A stretch of DNA of 64,000 bases from Beaufortia kweichowensis (GCA_019155185.1 CM032813.1:13125561-13189560), one strand, 5' to 3'. Counted from the first letter of the stretch, positions 41,682 to 53,146 are shown. A program made the numbers and translations. Notes: generated by a model not told the origin, from the sequence alone.

Positions 41682-41753
41682 TCCCTGGTGGTCTAGTGGT
41701 TAGGATTCGGCGCTCTCACCGCCGCGGCCCGGTTCGATTCCCCGGTCAGGGAA
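41682..41753 (+). tRNA. tRNA-Glu-CTC: tRNA-Glu-CTC, shifted T-stem
   Basis: One G lost before and one C gained after the T-loop (CCGGTTCGATTCCCCGG); anticodon arm normal. Confidence 0.92.
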
Positions 41754-41836
41754 CTCACGTTTGACGCGAGGCGGACGGACGCTTTTTTGACAAGTTAAAC
41801 AAATCGGCAAGACAAACACGTTGGAAAAACAAGTCT

Positions 41837-41923
41837 TCCTTCGAGCGGATTCGAACCAGCGACCTAAGGATAACCAGTGAAATGCCTACAGTCCTCCGCT
41901 TCTACCAACTGAGCTATCGAAGG
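41837..41923 (-). tRNA. tRNA-Tyr-GTA: tRNA-Tyr-GTA, intron, two indels
   Basis: GAGCGG for GAGCCGG and CCGCTTCTACC for CCGCTCTACC. Confidence 0.9.
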
Positions 41924-42316
41924 TGTACCGGACGGTTGAGTGGCTTGCCTGGGTGAATCAACATCAATAACGCTTTAACGTTTTCAAACCATTAAATGGC
42001 AAGGCCAACAATGGTTTCGGTTTTGTATTTGTAGTCTTCTGCATCTAACTCTGTCAGTCATAGCTGGGGAACGCATCCTGACACCTGAGAATGTTCCTGT
42101 CAGATAGCGCTCCCCTGTTTTCCATAAGACAGAGGGTTGAAACATGTTTCAAAATAAAACTGTTTTGGCACTGACAGCATGTTCATGCTTTTATAGAGAA
42201 GGTATCTGTCATGTAATGTTACTTCCGAAAAGAAATGTGGTTTTGACAAGCTGCTCAGGAAAAACACTGAGATTTATAATGTCTCACCTACGAGAGGTTC
42301 AGACCAAAGCTCGGAA

Positions 42317-42398
42317 CGACGAGGATGGGATTCGAACCCACGCTGCAGAGCACAATGGATTAGCAGTCCATCGCCTTTAACCACTCGGCCACCCCGTC
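42317..42398 (-). tRNA. tRNA-Ser-GCT: tRNA-Ser-GCT, minor changes
   Basis: One base lost in the variable arm (CACGCTGC), extra T in the D-arm, and one acceptor change (CCCCGTC). Confidence 0.9.
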
Positions 42399-42539
42399 AC
42401 AATGCAAACAGTCCTGGACACATACACCGGTGCTAGTTTTTGCCTAAATAGTAGGAAAGCCTTGTATGGATGAAGGAATGTCAATAAACAACATTTTGAA
42501 AACCCAAAGGAAACACAAACTGAAGTCAGATCGCGTGCG

Positions 42540-42611
42540 AGGGGGCACCCGGATTTGAACCGGGGACCTCTTGATCTGCAGTCAAATGCTCTACCACTGA
42601 GCCTATACCCC
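42540..42611 (-). tRNA. tRNA-Cys-GCA: tRNA-Cys-GCA (one extra base)
   Basis: The only type B copy with five G at the acceptor 3' side; one extra C in the D-arm (GAGCCTATAC). Confidence 0.92.
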
Positions 42612-42812
42612 GCCGCCAGAGGTTGTGGAAATGCCAAATTATCAACATTAGCTTCAATTTCTGTACCCTAGAAGAATCAACTGACACTGGCGTGTTCCAT
42701 GGTATGTAAATAACGCTAAGAGTACTCTGAGGTTGTGTAACGATGGCTTAACGGTTGCTTTTTATCAAGACAGCAGGCACTCTACGCCACGAAAGGAGCA
42801 GAAAATCACCAT

Positions 42813-42887
42813 CGAGCCAGCCAGAGTCGAACCTAGAATCTTCTGATCCATTAGTCAGACGCCGTTATCCATTGGCGCCACTGGCCC
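42813..42887 (-). tRNA. tRNA-Arg-ACG: tRNA-Arg-ACG with damaged anticodon loop
   Basis: Loop region reads GATCCATTAGTCAG for GATCCGTAGTCAG, so the ACG anticodon is not intact; D-arm GCCGTTATCCATTGGCGCC. Confidence 0.85.
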
Positions 42888-43052
42888 AAGATCGATGACC
42901 TGTTTTGTCACGGGCGTGCTCTACCTTACCATATTTAGGGGATAAAGGAAAGAAGGTAAAGAACGCGCTCACACGTGCCTGTTCACTGCCAATTACAAAC
43001 GCACCGTATTGCAGTGAACGTCATGCAATGTTCAGCTGTAAGGGACACAATA

Positions 43053-43136
43053 TGTCAGAAGTGGGATTCGAACCCACGCCTCCAGGGGAGACTCGCGACC
43101 TGAACGCAGCCTTGGACCGCTTCGGGCCATCCTGAC
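43053..43136 (-). tRNA. tRNA-Leu-CAG: tRNA-Leu-CAG with stem indels
   Basis: ACTCGCGACC for ACTGCGACC and GAACGCAGCCTTGGACCGCT; anticodon CAG readable. Confidence 0.86.
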
Positions 43137-43280
43137 ACATATGGCCGTTCGCCAGATAACGTGCCTGGAATGCCATTGCTTTGGGCTTTATTTCTGATTT
43201 GATTTGGAAGCATGTGCCCCAGCCATTCACTTGAACATAGCACACACAAACCTTACTCTGATCGATGTTGTTCCACTCTC

Positions 43281-43634
43281 TCATCCACTCTCTTGGAGTC
43301 TGGTTCTTGGGAGGGGTTGTTTTAATTCAGTGATTTCCATCTGCTGATGTGAGAAGCACTCATGGATCTGTTGAGTGGAGACTGTTGATATGGTTGTTTG
43401 GTGGGAGAGAGGTGCTGTGTGTGAAGCTATGATTTCTTCATCTGCTGGTGTTACTGGGCTGAGAGAAGACTTGTCATTCTCTGCTAAGTTTCTTATTGCT
43501 GCAAAGTTTCTTTCACACTGTTCAAATATGTCATGTGAATCCTGGATCAAAACTCTGCCGCTGTGATACAGGGTGACATTGGATTTTGGTGTAGTGTCTA
43601 GATGCAGCTGCATGGTGGCTTTGTGTCCGCACAT
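43281..43634 (-). pseudogene. Decayed protein-coding relic, long form (U12)
   Basis: 117 codons stay in the ancestral frame, through LYHSGRVLIQDSHDIFEQCE, SPVTPADEEIIASHTAPLS, QQIHECFSHQQMEITELKQ and PRTRLQESG. With U14 this is the best view of the ancestral sequence; no known catalytic motif is visible. Confidence 0.55.
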
Positions 43635-44892
43635 TTTCAGATCTTTGTAGGCAGAACAAAGTGCTGAATGCCATGCATTGCTGTATGTCTCCTGTTACTT
43701 TCCGTCATTTACTTGCATAAACCTGCTTGCTGTGTTTCTGAGGAACGTTTGATTAGTTAGGTTTGATTTTCTATTTGCAGTCTCACGGTTCCATTATCAG
43801 GCTACGTGAGGGTCAAAGAGTTTTACTCGATCCCTTTCTTCTGATGGGCCACATCCCTCCGTTGTTGCTTGTGGTGGTTTTTGAATTCCAATTGGATTGG
43901 CCGTTTGCATACTATTGACCCGTCAGCTGGGCGTTTAGCTTTTCGTTTGGCAGAGATGCCTTCACAGTTGCTAATTCACACCTCCAGAGAAGAACGTGAT
44001 CTGCCGTAAGCCGATCCCTCTGTTTACAGTTTAAGATCACTGTAGGCAGAGCAGAGTGCTGAATGCCATGCATTTGACTAGTCTGTGCCAAACAACAGAT
44101 CTGCTTTTACTTCCCTGTCTTGCACTTGCATGAAGTCTGCTTTCTGTGTTTCTGGGGGGCCACTGATTAGTTAGTTATGAATATGTTGCTGCAGGCCAAT
44201 GATTATTTAGTTTTGAATATGTTTTTGCAGGCTCACTGGTTACATCATCAGGGTATGTGATGGTCAGAGATTTCAGGTCGCACAACCTCCAATGATGTAT
44301 GTACTTGTTTTTGTATTGTGATGGGATTGGCCGATGGCATAGTCTTGACCTATCAGTGGGGCGTTTACCTTTTATGTGGCATAGGCGACTTCACAGTTGC
44401 TAATTCAAACCTCCAGAGTAAAACTTGAGTTGCTGTTGAGCAGGTAGGCTGGTCGACCAAGACTGGCAAGTCTCTCTTCCTTCGTTTAGTTTAATTGAAA
44501 TTGTTTGTGTATTTTTGGTTTATTATGTCCATGTGTGTATAATATATGAAGAGTTTTTTCCCCAGATGTAAAAACATTTAAAGGAACTAACTGTTTCCGA
44601 CGCTGTCGGACTGTTACTGTAGCTTCTTTGTTGGCTTTGATGCTTTGCTTTTCTTATGCTCTTTAGAATGTTGTGGTTCTTCCAGGAAGTTCACTTCAAG
44701 TTTCCACGTTTGCAGTTCAATTTCAAACAAAATGTCTTAGTCACTGTGTGTATAATCCAGTTTACATTGGCAACAATTCAGATACAATCCAAAGTAAAGT
44801 GCTGTTACTTTTGACTTCCCTTGTGATTCCTCTGTCAGCGCCGCCACTTCACTTCAGTGATTTCTGGAGAATCAGCCCTCCATTTTTCCCGT

Positions 44893-44966
44893 GCCTCGTT
44901 GGCGCAGTTAGGCAGCGCGTCAGTCTCATAATCTGAAGGTCGTGAGTTCGAGGCCTCACACGGGCA
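44893..44966 (+). tRNA. tRNA-Met-CAT: tRNA-Met-CAT, two compensating indels
   Basis: Extra G in the T-loop side (GAGGCCTCAC) and one G missing from the acceptor. Confidence 0.92.
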
Positions 44967-45095
44967 GGGTGGTAGTTTTAAACCACTGGTTTAAGATGTG
45001 TGGCCCATTTCACTTCCACGCCCTCGGTCTATCTCTACATGGCAGCGTAACGAAAGCAGCCCACTTGCCCTCTGCCCTCATGCAACAGCAGACCG

Positions 45096-45162
45096 TCCCT
45101 GGTGGTCTAGTGGTTAGATTCGCGCTCACCGCCAGCGGCCCGGTTCGAATTCGGTCAGGGAA
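45096..45162 (+). tRNA. tRNA-Glu-CTC: tRNA-Glu-CTC with several deletions
   Basis: GGTTAGATTCGCGCTCACCG then CCAGCGGCCCGG, and TTCGAATTCGG in the T-arm; 67 bases. Confidence 0.83.
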
Positions 45163-45242
45163 CTCACGTTTTGACGCGGAGACGGACGTTTTTTGACAAG
45201 TTAAACAAATCGGCAAGACAAACACGTTGGAAAAACAAGTCT

Positions 45243-45331
45243 TCCTTCGAGCCGGATTCGAACCAGCGACCCTAAGGATAACCAGTGAAATGCCTACAGT
45301 CCTCCCGCTCTACCAACTGAGCTATCGAAGG
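45243..45331 (-). tRNA. tRNA-Tyr-GTA: tRNA-Tyr-GTA, intron, two extra bases
   Basis: Extra C after GCGAC and extra C in the anticodon stem (CCTCCCGCTC). Confidence 0.9.
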
Positions 45332-45726
45332 GTACCGACGGCGGTTAGTGGCTTGCCTGGGTGAATCAACATCAATACGCTTAACGTTTTCTTAAACCAT
45401 TAAATGGCAAGGCCAACAATGGTTTCGGGTTTTGTATTTGTAGTCTTCTGCATCTAACTCTCCTTCAGTCATAGCTGGGGAACGCATCCTGACACCTGAG
45501 AATGTTCCTGTCAGATAGCCGCCTCCTGTTTTCCATAAGACAGAGGGTTGAAACATGTTTCAAAATAAAACTGTTTTGGCACTGGCAGCATTTTCATGCT
45601 TTTATAGAGAAGGTATCTGTCATGTAATGTTACTTCCGAAAGAAATGTGGTTTTGACAAGCTGCTCAGGAAAAACACTGAGATTTATAATGTCTCACCTA
45701 CGAGAGGTTCAGACCAAAGCTCGGAA

Positions 45727-45812
45727 CGACGAGGATGGGATTCGAACCACGCGTGCAGAGCACAATGGATTAGCAGTCCATCGCCTTTAACCACTACCGG
45801 CCAATCCTCGCC
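45727..45812 (-). tRNA. tRNA-Ser-GCT: tRNA-Ser-GCT with D-arm damage
   Basis: ACCACTACCGGCCAATCCTCG at the D-arm and acceptor, and one C lost in the T-arm; anticodon arm normal. Confidence 0.84.
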
Positions 45813-45954
45813 ACAATGCAACAGTCCTGGACATACACCGGTGCTAGTTTTTTGCCTAAATAGTAGGAAAGCCTTGTATGGATGAAGGAATGTCAATACG
45901 CTTAACATTTTGAAACCCAAAAGGAAACACAAACTGAAGTCAGATGCGTATGCG

Positions 45955-46024
45955 AGGGGCACCCGGATTTGAACCGGGGACCTCTTGATCTGCAGTCAAA
46001 TGCTCTACCACTGAGCTATACCCC
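45955..46024 (-). tRNA. tRNA-Cys-GCA: tRNA-Cys-GCA (acceptor homopolymers short)
   Basis: Four G and four C at the two acceptor ends leave a six-pair stem; the rest is normal. Confidence 0.93.
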
Positions 46025-46227
46025 GCCGCCAGGTTGTGGAAATGCCAAATTATCAACATTAGCTTCAATTTCTGTACCCTAGAAGAATCAACTGACACTG
46101 GCGTGTTCCATGGTATGTAAATAACGCCACGAGTACTCTGAGGTTGTGTAACGATGGCTTAACGGTGCTGTTTTTATCAAGACAGCAGGCACTCTACGCT
46201 ACGGTAAAGGGAGCAGAAAATCACCAT

Positions 46228-46301
46228 CGGAGCCAGCCAGGAGTCGAACCTAGAATCTTCTGATCCGTAGTCAGACGCGTTATCCATTGCGCCACTGGCC
46301 C
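46228..46301 (-). tRNA. tRNA-Arg-ACG: tRNA-Arg-ACG (one extra base)
   Basis: Extra G in the acceptor (TCGGAGCC); the rest as U10. Confidence 0.93.
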
Positions 46302-46475
46302 AAGATCGATGACCTGTTTTGTCACGGACGTGCTCTACCTTACCATATTTAGGGGATAAAGGAAAGAAGGTAAAGGAACGCACTCACACGCGCCTTACCT
46401 GTTCACTGCCAATTACAAACGCACCCGTATTGCAGCGAACGCCATGCAATGTTCAGCTGTGAAAGGGACACAATA

Positions 46476-46556
46476 TGTCAGAAGTGGGATTCGAACCCAC
46501 GCCTCCAGGAGACTGCGATTCGAACGCAGCGCCTTAGACCGCTCGGCCATCCTGAC
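46476..46556 (-). tRNA. tRNA-Leu framework with anticodon CGA
   Basis: The stem CTGCG/CGCAG is intact but the loop is TTCGAAT instead of TTCAGGT, which would read as anticodon CGA (Ser, UCG codon) in a Leu body. Variable arm two bases short. A consensus error copying the common TTCGAAT T-loop string is a likely alternative. Confidence 0.82.
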
Positions 46557-46744
46557 ACATATGGCCGTCGTCGCAAACAGATAACGCCTGGAATGCCATT
46601 GCTTTGGGCTTTATTTCTGATTTGATTTGGAAGCATGTGCCCCAGCCATTCACTTGAACATAGCACACACAACCTTACTCTGATCGATGTTGTTCCATTC
46701 TCTCATCCACTCTCTTGGAGTCTGGTTCTTTGGGAGGGGTTGTT

Positions 46745-46960
46745 TTAATTCAGTGATTTCCATCTGCTGATGTGAGAAGCACTCCATGGATCTGTTGAGT
46801 GGAGACTGTTGATATGGTTGTTTGGTGGGGAGAGAGGTGCTGTGTGTGAAGCTATGATTTCTTCATCTGCTGGTGTTACTGGGCTGAGAGAAGACTTGTC
46901 ATTCTCTGCTAAGTTTCTTATTGCTGCAAAGTTTCTCTTCACACTGTTCAAATATGTCAT
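46745..46960 (-). pseudogene. Decayed protein-coding relic (U13)
   Basis: Type B relic; an extra base near 46937 splits the frame inside HDIFEQCE. Confidence 0.45.
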
Positions 46961-48316
46961 GTGAATCCTGGATCAAAACTCTGCCGCTGTGATACAGGGT
47001 GACATTGGATTTTGGTGTAGTGTCTAGATGCAGCTGCATCGTGGCTTTGTGTCCGCATTTTCAGATCTTTGTAGGCAGAACAAAGTGCTGAATGCCATGC
47101 ATTGCTGTATGTCTCCTGTTACTTTCCCGTCATTTACTTGCATAAAACCTGCTTGCTGTGTTTCTGAGGAACGTTTGATTAGTTAGGTTTGATTTTCTAT
47201 TTGCAGTCTCACCGGTTCCATTATCAGGCTACGGAGGGTCAAAGAGTTTTACTCGATCCCTTTCTTTCTGATGGGCCACATCCCTCCGTTGTTGCTTGTG
47301 GTGGTTTTTGAATCTAAATTGATTGGCGTTTGCATACTATTGACCGTCAGCTGGGCGCTTAGCTTCGCTTTGGCAGAGATGCCTTCACAGTTGCTAATTC
47401 ACACCTCCAGAGAAGAACGTGAGCTGCCGGTAAGCCGATCCCTGTTTACAGTTTAAGATCACTGTAGGCAGAGCAGAGTGCTGAATGCCATGCATTTGAC
47501 TAGTCTGTGCCAAACAACAGATCTGCTTTTACTTCCCTGTCTTGCACTTGCATGAAGTCTGCTTTCTGTGTTTCTGGGGCCACTGATTAGTTAGTTATGA
47601 ATATGTTGCTGCAGGCCAATGATTATTTAGTTTTGAATATGTTTTTGCAGGCTCACTGGTTACATCATCAGGGTATGTGATGGTCAGAGATTTCAGGTCG
47701 CACAACCCTCCAATGATGTATGTACTTGTTTTTTGTATTGTGATGGGATTGATCGATGGCATAGTCTTGACCTATCAGTGGGCGTTTACCTTTTATGTGG
47801 CATAGGCGACTTCACAGTTGCTAATTCAAACCTCCAGAGTAAAACTTGAGTTGCTGTTGAGCAGGTAGGCTGGTCGACCAAGACTGGCAAGTCTCTCTTC
47901 CTTCGTTTAGTTTAATTGAAATTGTTTGTGTATTTTTGGTTTATTATGTCCATGTGTGTATAATATATGAAGAGAGTTTTTCCCCAGATGTAAAACATTT
48001 AAAGGAACTTATCTGCTTCGAGCAGCTGTCGGACTGTTACTGTAGCTTCTTTGTTGGCTTGATGCTTTGCTTTTCTTATGCTCTTTAGAATGTTGTGGTT
48101 CTTCCAGGAAGTTCACTTCAAGTTTCCACGTTTGCAGTTCAATTTCAAACAAAATGTCGTAGTCACTGTGGTGTATAATCCAGCTTACATTGGCAACAAT
48201 TCAGATACAATCCAAAGTAAGTGCTGTTACTTTGACTTCCCTTTGTGATTCCTCTGTCAGCGTCGCCTACTTCACTTCAGTGATTTCTGGAGAATCAGCC
48301 CCCTCCATTTTCCGAT

Positions 48317-48387
48317 GCCTCGTTGGCGCAGTTAGGCAGCGTCAGTCTCATAATCTGAAGTCGTCGAGTTCGAGCCTCACACGGGCA
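48317..48387 (+). tRNA. tRNA-Met-CAT: tRNA-Met-CAT, three bases short
   Basis: GGCAGCGTCAG (two bases lost) in the D-arm, AAGTCGTCGAGTTC in the T-stem, acceptor one G short. Confidence 0.87.
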
Positions 48388-48519
48388 GGGTGGTAGTTTT
48401 AAACCACTGGTTTAAGATGTGTGGCCCATTTCACTTCCACGCCCTCGGTCTATCTCTGCATGGCAGCGTAACGAGCAAGAGCGCCCACTTGCCCTCTGCG
48501 GCCATGCAACAGCAGACCG

Positions 48520-48591
48520 TCCCTGGTGGTCTAGTGGTTAGGATTCGGCGCTCATCGCCGCAATCTTCCGGTTCGATTCCTCGTCAGGGAA
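48520..48591 (+). tRNA. tRNA-Glu-CTC: tRNA-Glu-CTC with damaged anticodon and T arms
   Basis: Reads GGCGCTCATCGCCGCAATCT then TCCGG, and TTCCTCGTC after the T-loop. Confidence 0.83.
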
Positions 48592-48670
48592 CTCACGCTT
48601 TGACGCTGAGACGGACGTTTTTGACAAGTTAAACAAATCGGCAAGACAAACACGTTGGAAAAACAAGTCT

Positions 48671-48759
48671 TCCTTCGAGCCGGATTCGAACCAGCGACCT
48701 AAGGATAACCAGTGAAATGCCTACAGTCCTCCGCTTCTACCAACTGGAGCTATCGAAGG
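48671..48759 (-). tRNA. tRNA-Tyr-GTA: tRNA-Tyr-GTA, intron, two extra bases
   Basis: CCGCTTCTACC and ACTGGAGCTATC insertions. Confidence 0.9.
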
Positions 48760-49146
48760 TGTACCGACGGTTGAGTGGCTTGCCTGGGTGAATCAACATC
48801 AATACGCTTTAACGCTTTCAAACCATTAAATGGCAAGGCCAACAATGGTTTCGGTTTTGTATTTGTAGTCTTCTGCATCTAACTCTGTCAGTCATAGCTG
48901 GGGAACGATCCTGACACCTGAGAATGTTCCTGTCAGATAGCTGCCCCTGTTTTCCATAAGACAGAGGGTTGAAACATGTTTCAAAATAAAAACTGTTTTG
49001 GCACTGACAGCATGTTCATGCTTTTATAGAGAAGGTATCTGTCATGTAATGTTACTTCGAAAGAAATGTGGTTTTGACAAGCTGCTCAGGAAAAACACTG
49101 AGATTTATAATGTCTCACCTACGAGAGGTTCAGACCAAAGCTCGAA

Positions 49147-49229
49147 CGACGAGGATGGGATTCGAACCCACGCGCGCAGAGCACAATGGATTAGCAGTCC
49201 ATCGCCTTTAACCACTCGGCCACCTCGTC
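49147..49229 (-). tRNA. tRNA-Ser-GCT: tRNA-Ser-GCT (one extra base)
   Basis: Extra T in the D-arm; variable arm CGCGCGC. Confidence 0.93.
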
Positions 49230-49374
49230 ACAATGCAAACAGTCCTGGACACATACACCGGTGCTAGTTTTTGCCTACCAATAGTAGGAAAGCCTTGTAT
49301 GGATGAAGGAATGTCAATACGCTTTAACATTTTGAAACCCAAAAGGAAACACAAACTGAAGTCAGATGCGCAAG

Positions 49375-49444
49375 AGGGGCACCCGGATTTGAACCGGGGA
49401 CCTCTTGATCTGCAGTCAAATGCTCTACCACTGAGCTATACCCC
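49375..49444 (-). tRNA. tRNA-Cys-GCA: tRNA-Cys-GCA (acceptor homopolymers short)
   Basis: Same as U13. Confidence 0.93.
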
Positions 49445-49649
49445 GCCGCCAGGGTTGTGGAAATGCCAAATTATCAACATTAGCTTCAATTTCTGTAACC
49501 CAGAAGAATCAACTGACACTGGCGTGTTCCATGGTATGTAAATAACGCTTAAGAGTACTCTGAGGTTGTGTAACGATGGCTTAACGGTGCTTTTTTATCA
49601 AGACAGCAGGCACTCTACGCTACTTGAAAAGGGAGCAGAAAATCACCAT

Positions 49650-49725
49650 CGAGCCAGCCAGGAGTCGAACCTGAATCTTCTGATCCAGTAGTCAGACGTA
49701 GCGTTATCCATTGCGCCACTGGCCC
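49650..49725 (-). tRNA. tRNA-Arg-ACG: tRNA-Arg-ACG with damaged anticodon loop
   Basis: GATCCAGTAGTCAG in the loop and CAGACGTAGCGTTATCC in the D-arm; T-stem one base short. Confidence 0.85.
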
Positions 49726-49896
49726 AAGATCGATGACTTGTTTTGTCACGGACGCGGCTCTACCTTACCATATTTAGAGGATAAAGGAAAGAAGGTAAAG
49801 GAACGCACTCACACGCGCTGCCTGTTCACTGCCAATTACAAACGCACCGTGATTGCAGTGAACGTCATGCAATGTTCAGCTGTAAGGGACACAATA

Positions 49897-49983
49897 TGTC
49901 AGAAGTGGGATTCGAACCCACGCCTTCCAGGGAGACTGCGAACCTGAACGCATGGCGCCTTTAGACCGGCCGGCCATCCTGAC
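49897..49983 (-). tRNA. tRNA-Leu-CAG: tRNA-Leu-CAG with four inserted bases
   Basis: GCGAACCTGAACGCATGGCG across the anticodon arm and CCTTTAGACCGGCCGG in the D-arm. Confidence 0.85.
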
Positions 49984-50131
49984 ACATATGGCCGCCGTCT
50001 GCAACAGATAGCGTGCCTGGAATGCCATTGCTTTGGGCTTTATTTCTGATTTGATTTGAAGCATGTGCCCCAGCCATTCACTTTGAACATAGCACACACA
50101 ACCTTACTCTGATCGATGTTGTTCCACTCTC

Positions 50132-50566
50132 TCATCCACTCTCTTGGAGTCTGGTTCTTGGGAGGGGTTGTTTTAATTCAGTGATTTCCATCTGCTGATG
50201 TGAGAAGCACTCATGGATCTGTTGAGTGGAGACTGTTGATATGGTTGTTTGGTGGGAGAGAGGTGCTGTGTGTGAAGCTATGATTTCTTCATCTGCTGGT
50301 GTTACTGGGCTGAGAGAAGACTTGTCATTCTCTGCTAAGTTTCTTATTGCTGCAAAGTTTCTTTCACACTGTTCAAATATGTCATGTGAATCCTGGATCA
50401 AAACTCTGCCGCTGTGATACAGGGTGACATTGATTTGGTGTAGTGTCCAGATGCAGCTGCATCGTTTTGTGTCCGCGACATTTTCAGATCTTTGTAGGCA
50501 GAACAAAGTGCTGAATGCCATGCATTGCTGTATGTCTCCTGTTACTTTCCCGTCATTTACTTGCAT
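50132..50566 (-). pseudogene. Decayed protein-coding relic, longest form (U14)
   Basis: 144 codons open in one frame, joining an upstream MQVNDGKVTGDIQQCMAFST segment to LYHSGRVLIQDSHDIFEQCE and on to QQIHECFSHQQMEITELKQ. Upstream joining depends on small deletions near 50433 and 50464, so the fused form is unique to this copy. No function assigned. Confidence 0.52.
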
Positions 50567-51745
50567 AAAACCTGCTTGCTGTGTTTCTGAGGAACGTTTG
50601 ATTAGTTAGGTTTGATTTTCTATTTGCAGTCTCACCGGTTCCATTATCAGGCTACGTGAGGGTCAAAGAGTTTTACTCGATCCCTTTCTTCTTCTGATGG
50701 GCCACATCCCTCCGTTGTTGCTTGTGGTGGTTTTTGAATTCCAATTGGATTGGCCGTTTGCATACTATTGACCCGCCAGCTGGGCGTTTAGCTTTCGTTT
50801 GGCAGAGATGCCTTCACAGTTGCTAATTCACACCTCCAGAGAAGAACGTGAGCTGCCGGTAAGCTCGATCCCTCTGTTTACAGTTTAAGATCACTGTAGG
50901 CAGAGCAGAGTGCTGAATGCCATGCATTTGACTAGTCTGTGCCAAACAACAGATCTGCTTTTACTTCCTGTCTTGCACTTGCATGAAGTCTGCTTTCTGT
51001 GTTTCTGGGGCCACTGATTAGTTAGTTATGAATATGTTTCTGCAGGCCAATGATTATTTAGTTTTGAATATGTTTTGCAGGCTCACTGGTTACATCATCA
51101 GGGTATGTGATGGTCAGAGATTTCAGGTCGCACAACCCTCCAATGATGTATGTACTTGTTTTTGTATTGTGATGGGATTGGCCGATGGCATAGTCTTGAC
51201 CTATCAGTGGGCTTACCTTTTATGTGGCATAGGCTTAACTTCACAGTTGCTAATTCAAACCTCCAGAGTAAAACTTGAGTTGCTGTTGAGCAGGTAGGTT
51301 GGGTCGACCAAGACTGGCAAGTCTCTCTTCCTTCGTTTAGTTTAATTGAAATTGTTTGTGTATTTTGGTTTATTATGTCCATGTGTGTATAATATATGAA
51401 GAGAGTTTTTTCCCCAGATGTAAAACATTTTAAAGGAACTTACTGTTACGGCGGCTGTCGGACTGTTACTCGTAGCTTCTTTGTTGGCTTGATGCTTTGC
51501 TTTTCTTATGCTCTTTAGAATGTTGTGGTTCTTCCAGGAAGTTCACTTCAAGTTTCCACGTTTGCAGTTCAATTTCAAACAAAATGTCTTAGTCACTGTG
51601 TGTATAATCCAGTTTACATTGGCAACAATTCAGATACAATCCAAAGTAAATGCTGTTACTTTGACTTCCCTTTGTGATTCCTCTGTCAGCGCCGCCTACT
51701 TCACTTCAGTGATTTCTGGAGAATCAGCCCCCTCCATTTTCCTGT

Positions 51746-51819
51746 GCCTCGTTGGCGCGCAGTTAGGGCAGCGTCAGTCTCATAATCTGAAGGTCGTGAG
51801 TTCGAGCCTCACACGGGCA
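51746..51819 (+). tRNA. tRNA-Met-CAT: tRNA-Met-CAT with scrambled D-arm
   Basis: GGCGCGCAGTTAGGGCAGCG then TCAG; acceptor one G short. Confidence 0.87.
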
Positions 51820-51945
51820 GGGTGGTAGTTTTAAACCACTGGTTTAAGATGTGGCCCATTTCACTTCCCACTCGGTCTATCTCTACATGGCAGCGTAACG
51901 AGCAAGGCGCCCACTTGCCCTCTGCCCTCATGCAACAGCAGACCG

Positions 51946-52017
51946 TCCCTGGTGGTCTAGTGGTTAGGATTCGGGCTCTCACCACCGCCATGGCCCGGGT
52001 TCGATTTCGGTCAGGAA
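51946..52017 (+). tRNA. tRNA-Glu-CTC: tRNA-Glu-CTC with damaged arms
   Basis: CGGGCTCTCACCACCGCCAT then GGCCCGGG; T-stem TTTCGG and acceptor one G short. Confidence 0.84.
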
Positions 52018-52096
52018 CTCACGTTTTGACGCGAAGACGGACGTTTTTGACAAGTTAAACAAATCGGCAAGACAAACACGTTGGAAAAACAAGTCT

Positions 52097-52183
52097 TCCT
52101 TCGAGCCGGATTCGAACCAGCGACCTAAGGATAACCAGTGAAATGCCTACAGTCCTCCCGCTCTACCAACTGAGCTTATCGGG
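52097..52183 (-). tRNA. tRNA-Tyr-GTA: tRNA-Tyr-GTA, intron, damaged 5' end
   Basis: GAGCTTATCGGG for GAGCTATCGAAGG at the gene start; CCTCCCGCTC in the anticodon stem. Confidence 0.87.
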
Positions 52184-52573
52184 TGTACCGACGGTTGAGT
52201 GGCTTGCCTGGGTGAATCAACATCAATACGCTTAACGTTTTCAAACCATTAAATGGCAAGGCCAACAATGGTTTCTGGTTTTGTATTTGTAGTCTTCTGC
52301 ATCTAACTCTGTCAGTCATAGCTGGGGAACGCATCCTGACACCTGAGAATGTTCCTGTCAGATAGCCGTTCCCCTGTTTTCCATAAGACAGAGGGTTGAA
52401 ACATGTTTCAAAAATAAAACTGTTTTGGCACTGACAGCATTTTCATGCTTTTATAGAGAAGGTATCTGTCATGTAATGTTACTCCGAAAGAAATGTGGTT
52501 TTGACAAGCTGCTCAGGAAAACACTGAGATTTATAATGTCTCACCTACGAGAGGTTCAGACCAAAGCTCGGAA

Positions 52574-52654
52574 CGACGAGGGATGGGATTCGAACCCACG
52601 CTGCAGAGCACAATGGATTAGCAGTCCATCGCCTTAACCACTCGCCACCTCGTC
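52574..52654 (-). tRNA. tRNA-Ser-GCT: tRNA-Ser-GCT, minor indels
   Basis: Extra G in the acceptor (GAGGGATGG), one base lost in the variable arm, one lost in the D-arm (CTCGCCACC). Confidence 0.89.
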
Positions 52655-52797
52655 CACAATGCAAACAGTCCTGGACACATACACGGTGCTAGTTTTTGCC
52701 TAAATAGTAGGAAAGCCTTTGTATGGATGAAGGAATGTCAATACGCTTTAACATTTTGAAACCCAAAAGGAAAACACAAACTGAAGTCAGATGCGTG

Positions 52798-52866
52798 AGG
52801 GGCACCCGGATTTGAACCGGGACCTCTTGATCTGCAGTCAAATGCTCTACCACTGAGCTATACCCC
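52798..52866 (-). tRNA. tRNA-Cys-GCA: tRNA-Cys-GCA (T-stem and acceptor short)
   Basis: Seven C follow at the right end; the usual C run before the T-loop is one short. Confidence 0.91.
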
Positions 52867-53070
52867 CCCTAGTCATGGTTGTGGAAATGCCAAATTATCA
52901 ACATTAGCTTCAATTTCTGTACCCTAGAAGAATCAACTGACACTGGCGTGTTCCATGGTATGTAAATAACGCTAAGAGTACTCTGAGGTTGTGTAACGAT
53001 GGCTTAACGGTGCTGTTTTTATCAAGACAGCAGGCACTCTACGCTACGAAAGGGAGCAGAAAATCACCAT

Positions 53071-53146
53071 CGAGCCAGCCAGGAGTCGAACCTAGAATCT
53101 TCTGATCCGGTAGTCAGACGCTGCTATCCATTGGCGCCACTGGCCC
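53071..53146 (-). tRNA. tRNA-Arg-ACG: tRNA-Arg-ACG with anticodon-loop insertion
   Basis: GATCCGGTAGTCAG and GACGCTGCTATCCATTGGCG. Confidence 0.86.

Larger units (their letters stand above)
41477..44892. repeat. Array unit U12 (type B, 3416 bp)
   Basis: Standard type B order; every tRNA carries at least one indel. Confidence 0.94.
44893..48316. repeat. Array unit U13 (type B, 3424 bp)
   Basis: Standard order; its Leu copy has an altered anticodon. Confidence 0.94.
48317..51745. repeat. Array unit U14 (type B, 3429 bp)
   Basis: Standard order; all seven genes carry small changes. Confidence 0.94.
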
